From: Brachyspira catarrhinii
GTDB lineage: Bacteria > Spirochaetota > Brachyspiria > Brachyspirales > Brachyspiraceae
Reading direction: 5' to 3'
DNA length: 8,519 bases
Assembly (NCBI RefSeq): GCF_005518285.1
Contig: NZ_SJDU01000068.1
Location: 1-8,519, forward strand
Part shown: piece after piece, positions 7,065-8,519 of the stretch
How the letters are laid out: each line of letters begins with the position of its first letter
Numbering within the stretch: the first letter of the stretch is position 1
The notes under the pieces: generated by a model
Databases searched by the model: none
What the model was told of the DNA's origin: nothing
The model's input: only the letters and a program-made list of their open reading frames with translations
Translations under genes and position numbers: made by a program

Positions 7065-8075
7065 ATGAATAAAAAAATAATGTTAAGCGGAATTCAACCT
7101 ACAGGCGCGCTTCATATAGGAAATTATTTGGGCGCTTTGAAAAATTGGGAGAATATATTAAACGAATATTACGGATTCTTTTTCATTGCCGATTATCATG
7201 CGATAACTATAGAATACGACGCAAAAGAAATGCAAAAAAGAATACTCGACACGGCGATAGAATATTTGGCATGCGGACTCGATTTGGAAAAATGCTCGAT
7301 TTTCGTGCAGTCGGATGTTCAGCCTCATACGGAATTGGCTTGGATATTTAATTCGATTATTCCAGTCGCCGAACTTGAAAGAATGACTCAATATAAAGAT
7401 AAATCGAGAAAGAACGCGGAAAATATAAACGCTGCGCTACTCACCTACCCTTCTTTAATGGCGGCGGATATTTTGCTTTACCATCCCGATATAGTTCCAG
7501 TCGGAGAAGACCAAGAGCAGCATGTCGAACTTACGAGAATGATAGTGAGAAAGTTTAACAATAGATACGGAGAATATTTTAAAGAGCCAGAAACCTATCA
7601 TGGAAAAGTTTTAAGAATATTGGGACTTGACGGCGCAAATAAAATGAGCAAATCTTTAAATAATCATATTCCTTTAAGATTAGGAGCGGAAGAAACGGAA
7701 AAATTGATTTTGCAAAAAGCCGTTACCGACCCGAATAGAAAATTAAAAACCGATAAAGGAAATCCAGAAATTTGCAATGTTTATAGTTATCATAAAATAT
7801 TTTCAAGCGAAGAAGAGAAAAAAGAAATTTGTAACGATTGCAAAAATGCAAATATAGGCTGCGTTCAATGTAAAAAAATGTTGGCAAAAAATATCAATAA
7901 AGAACTTTCGCCAATAAGAGAAAAGATAGAAAAATTTTCAAACGATAAAGATTATATTTACGATGTTTTAAACGAAGGAAAAAAATCAGCGTTAAAAGTC
8001 GCCCAAAAAACTTTGTTTGAAGTGAGAGATTTAATGGGATTATTGGACAAAAGAAGATTTAATAATTCAAATTAA
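7065..8075 (+). CDS. trpS: Tryptophanyl-tRNA synthetase
   Basis: This class Ic aminoacyl-tRNA synthetase charges tRNA-Trp with tryptophan in the cytoplasm. The 336 residues are typical in length. The class I signatures are HIGN (17-20, in QPTGALHIGNYLG) and KMSKS (193-197, in GANKMSKSLNN). GEDQEQHVELTR (147-158) is also family-typical. In the C-terminal half Cys237, Cys259, Cys266 and Cys269, plus Cys256, form a cluster spaced C-x21-C-x6-C-x2-C, nearly the pattern of the 4Fe-4S Thermotoga maritima enzyme. AAGGA (7051-7055) lies 9 bases before the ATG. The 63-base gap after ricT contains a TATAAT (7025-7030) without a well-spaced -35, so it may be co-transcribed with ricT. No T-box leader is visible. 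The stop overlaps the end of the convergent downstream gene. Confidence 0.97.
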   Translation: MNKKIMLSGIQPTGALHIGNYLGALKNWENILNEYYGFFFIADYHAITIEYDAKEMQKRILDTAIEYLACGLDLEKCSIFVQSDVQPHTELAWIFNSIIPVAELERMTQYKDKSRKNAENINAALLTYPSLMAADILLYHPDIVPVGEDQEQHVELTRMIVRKFNNRYGEYFKEPETYHGKVLRILGLDGANKMSKSLNNHIPLRLGAEETEKLILQKAVTDPNRKLKTDKGNPEICNVYSYHKIFSSEEEKKEICNDCKNANIGCVQCKKMLAKNINKELSPIREKIEKFSNDKDYIYDVLNEGKKSALKVAQKTLFEVRDLMGLLDKRRFNNSN

Positions 8076-8406
8076 TATCAAACCTATCGTTTAATAGCGG
8101 AATAATATTTATAACGGGTTCTTCGTAAGGATGAATTTCTTTAACTACTTTAATAATATTTTCCATATTTTTTATGTCGGTTGAAAATTCCATTTTGTCC
8201 TCGTTTGCTTCGGATATTTTGCCAACCGTTCCGTCAAAAGGATTAGCTCCAGCAAGAGGACGCCAACAACCTTTTATTTTCGTAATCGACATTACATTAT
8301 CGTAATTGCCGACTCCCAAAGCTCCGATATTATTTAAAGCTTCTCTCAATTTGTTCGTATATTCCGCGGGAATAAATATTTCTATTTTTACTTTTTTGAA
8401 ATTCAT
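8059..8406 (-). CDS. NIF3/YqfO-like CutA-fold domain protein
   Basis: The 115-residue product matches small standalone proteins related to the CutA/PII-like domain inserted in YqfO/NIF3-family metal-binding proteins. The visible family features are GALGVGNYDNV (28-38), a GCWRPLAGANPFDGTVGK stretch (46-63), a conserved Glu at 68, and HPYEEPV (92-98) near the C-terminus. The dinuclear-metal NIF3 domain itself is absent. The biochemical function of these standalone versions is not established, so none is assigned; a role in metal or small-molecule sensing would be speculation from the fold. The ATG is preceded by AAAGGA (minus strand, 6 bases before the start). It is convergent with trpS, overlapping it by 17 bases, and sits just downstream of a terminator-like hairpin. 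Confidence 0.85.
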   Translation of the reverse strand: MNFKKVKIEIFIPAEYTNKLREALNNIGALGVGNYDNVMSITKIKGCWRPLAGANPFDGTVGKISEANEDKMEFSTDIKNMENIIKVVKEIHPYEEPVINIIPLLNDRFDINLNY

Positions 8407-8428
8407 ATATTGTCCTTTTATTTATCTT

Positions 8429-8434
8429 ATTATA
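8429..8434 (-). promoter_or_regulatory. Putative -10 element of the NIF3-like gene
   Basis: A perfect TATAAT on the minus strand lies about 22 bases before the start codon, between the coding sequence and the terminator-like hairpin. The -35 position 17 bases upstream reads TTATTT, which is poor. The placement just after a terminator makes an own promoter plausible, but AT-richness lowers certainty. Confidence 0.35.
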
Positions 8435-8446
8435 TATCATATCTTT

Positions 8447-8483
8447 AAATAAAATAAAACCCCATGCATCTCTGCATGAGGTT
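8447..8483 (-). terminator. Rho-independent terminator-like hairpin
   Basis: Read on the minus strand, an 11-position stem with one A-C mismatch (8483-8473 with 8468-8458) closes a GAGA tetraloop and is followed at once by a U-rich tract (UUAUUUUAUUU). The plus-strand side is not followed by Ts, so it should act on minus-strand transcription entering from beyond the right edge. No gene for it can be seen in the remaining 36 bases. Confidence 0.7.
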
Positions 8484-8519
8484 CGTAAAAATTATATTAT
8501 ATGAAAGAATGTAGATTAC

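Noticed and set aside
7145..7391. Alternative frames on both strands inside trpS
   Set aside because: They overlap conserved TrpS sequence and lack start signals.
8484..8519. End of a gene or tRNA at the right edge
   Set aside because: Only 36 A/T-rich bases remain and no frame or RNA fold can be assigned.

Overview
This AT-rich window (roughly two-thirds A+T by eye, arginine mostly AGA, lysine mostly AAA) carries six protein-coding genes and is a densely packed stretch of bacterial chromosome. The genes are mainly housekeeping: DNA repair, protein export, RNA maturation and translation. Base composition and the short single-span signal peptidase would suit a spirochaete such as a Brachyspira relative, but other low-GC bacteria fit as well. 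No taxonomic marker settles it, so the assignment is weak.

Layout. Bases 3-3263 (+) hold most of a giant UvrA-type protein. The reading frame is open at the left edge, where it encodes the C-terminal end of one UvrA copy. It then runs through a Lys/Glu/Asn-rich linker into a second, complete UvrA copy, so this is a tandem UvrA fusion and not an ordinary uvrA. Its stop codon lies inside a dispersed, palindromic repeat-like element (about 3242-3348) that fills the gap to the convergent lepB-recG pair on the minus strand (3369-5980). A short 82-base divergent promoter region separates recG (TTG start) from a ricT/PSP1-type gene (6063-7001, +), followed by trpS (7065-8075, +). The 3' end of trpS overlaps by 17 bases the end of a small convergent gene for a NIF3/YqfO-like domain protein (8059-8406, -). 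At the right edge a hairpin with a downstream U-rich tract looks like the terminator of a minus-strand gene lying mostly or wholly outside the window.

How the genes relate. UvrA (damage recognition in nucleotide excision repair) and RecG (fork regression and branch migration) both serve genome maintenance, but they are convergent and not co-transcribed. recG and lepB are separated by 5 bases and probably translationally coupled. ricT and trpS probably form a second unit in the opposite direction.

The points most worth a second look are the tandem UvrA with a diverged last ATPase half, the repeat that supplies the final codons of that gene, and a cysteine pattern in TrpS close to that of the 4Fe-4S tryptophanyl-tRNA synthetase of Thermotoga. 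I found no CRISPR array, tRNA, rRNA, insertion sequence or obvious defence or mobile system.
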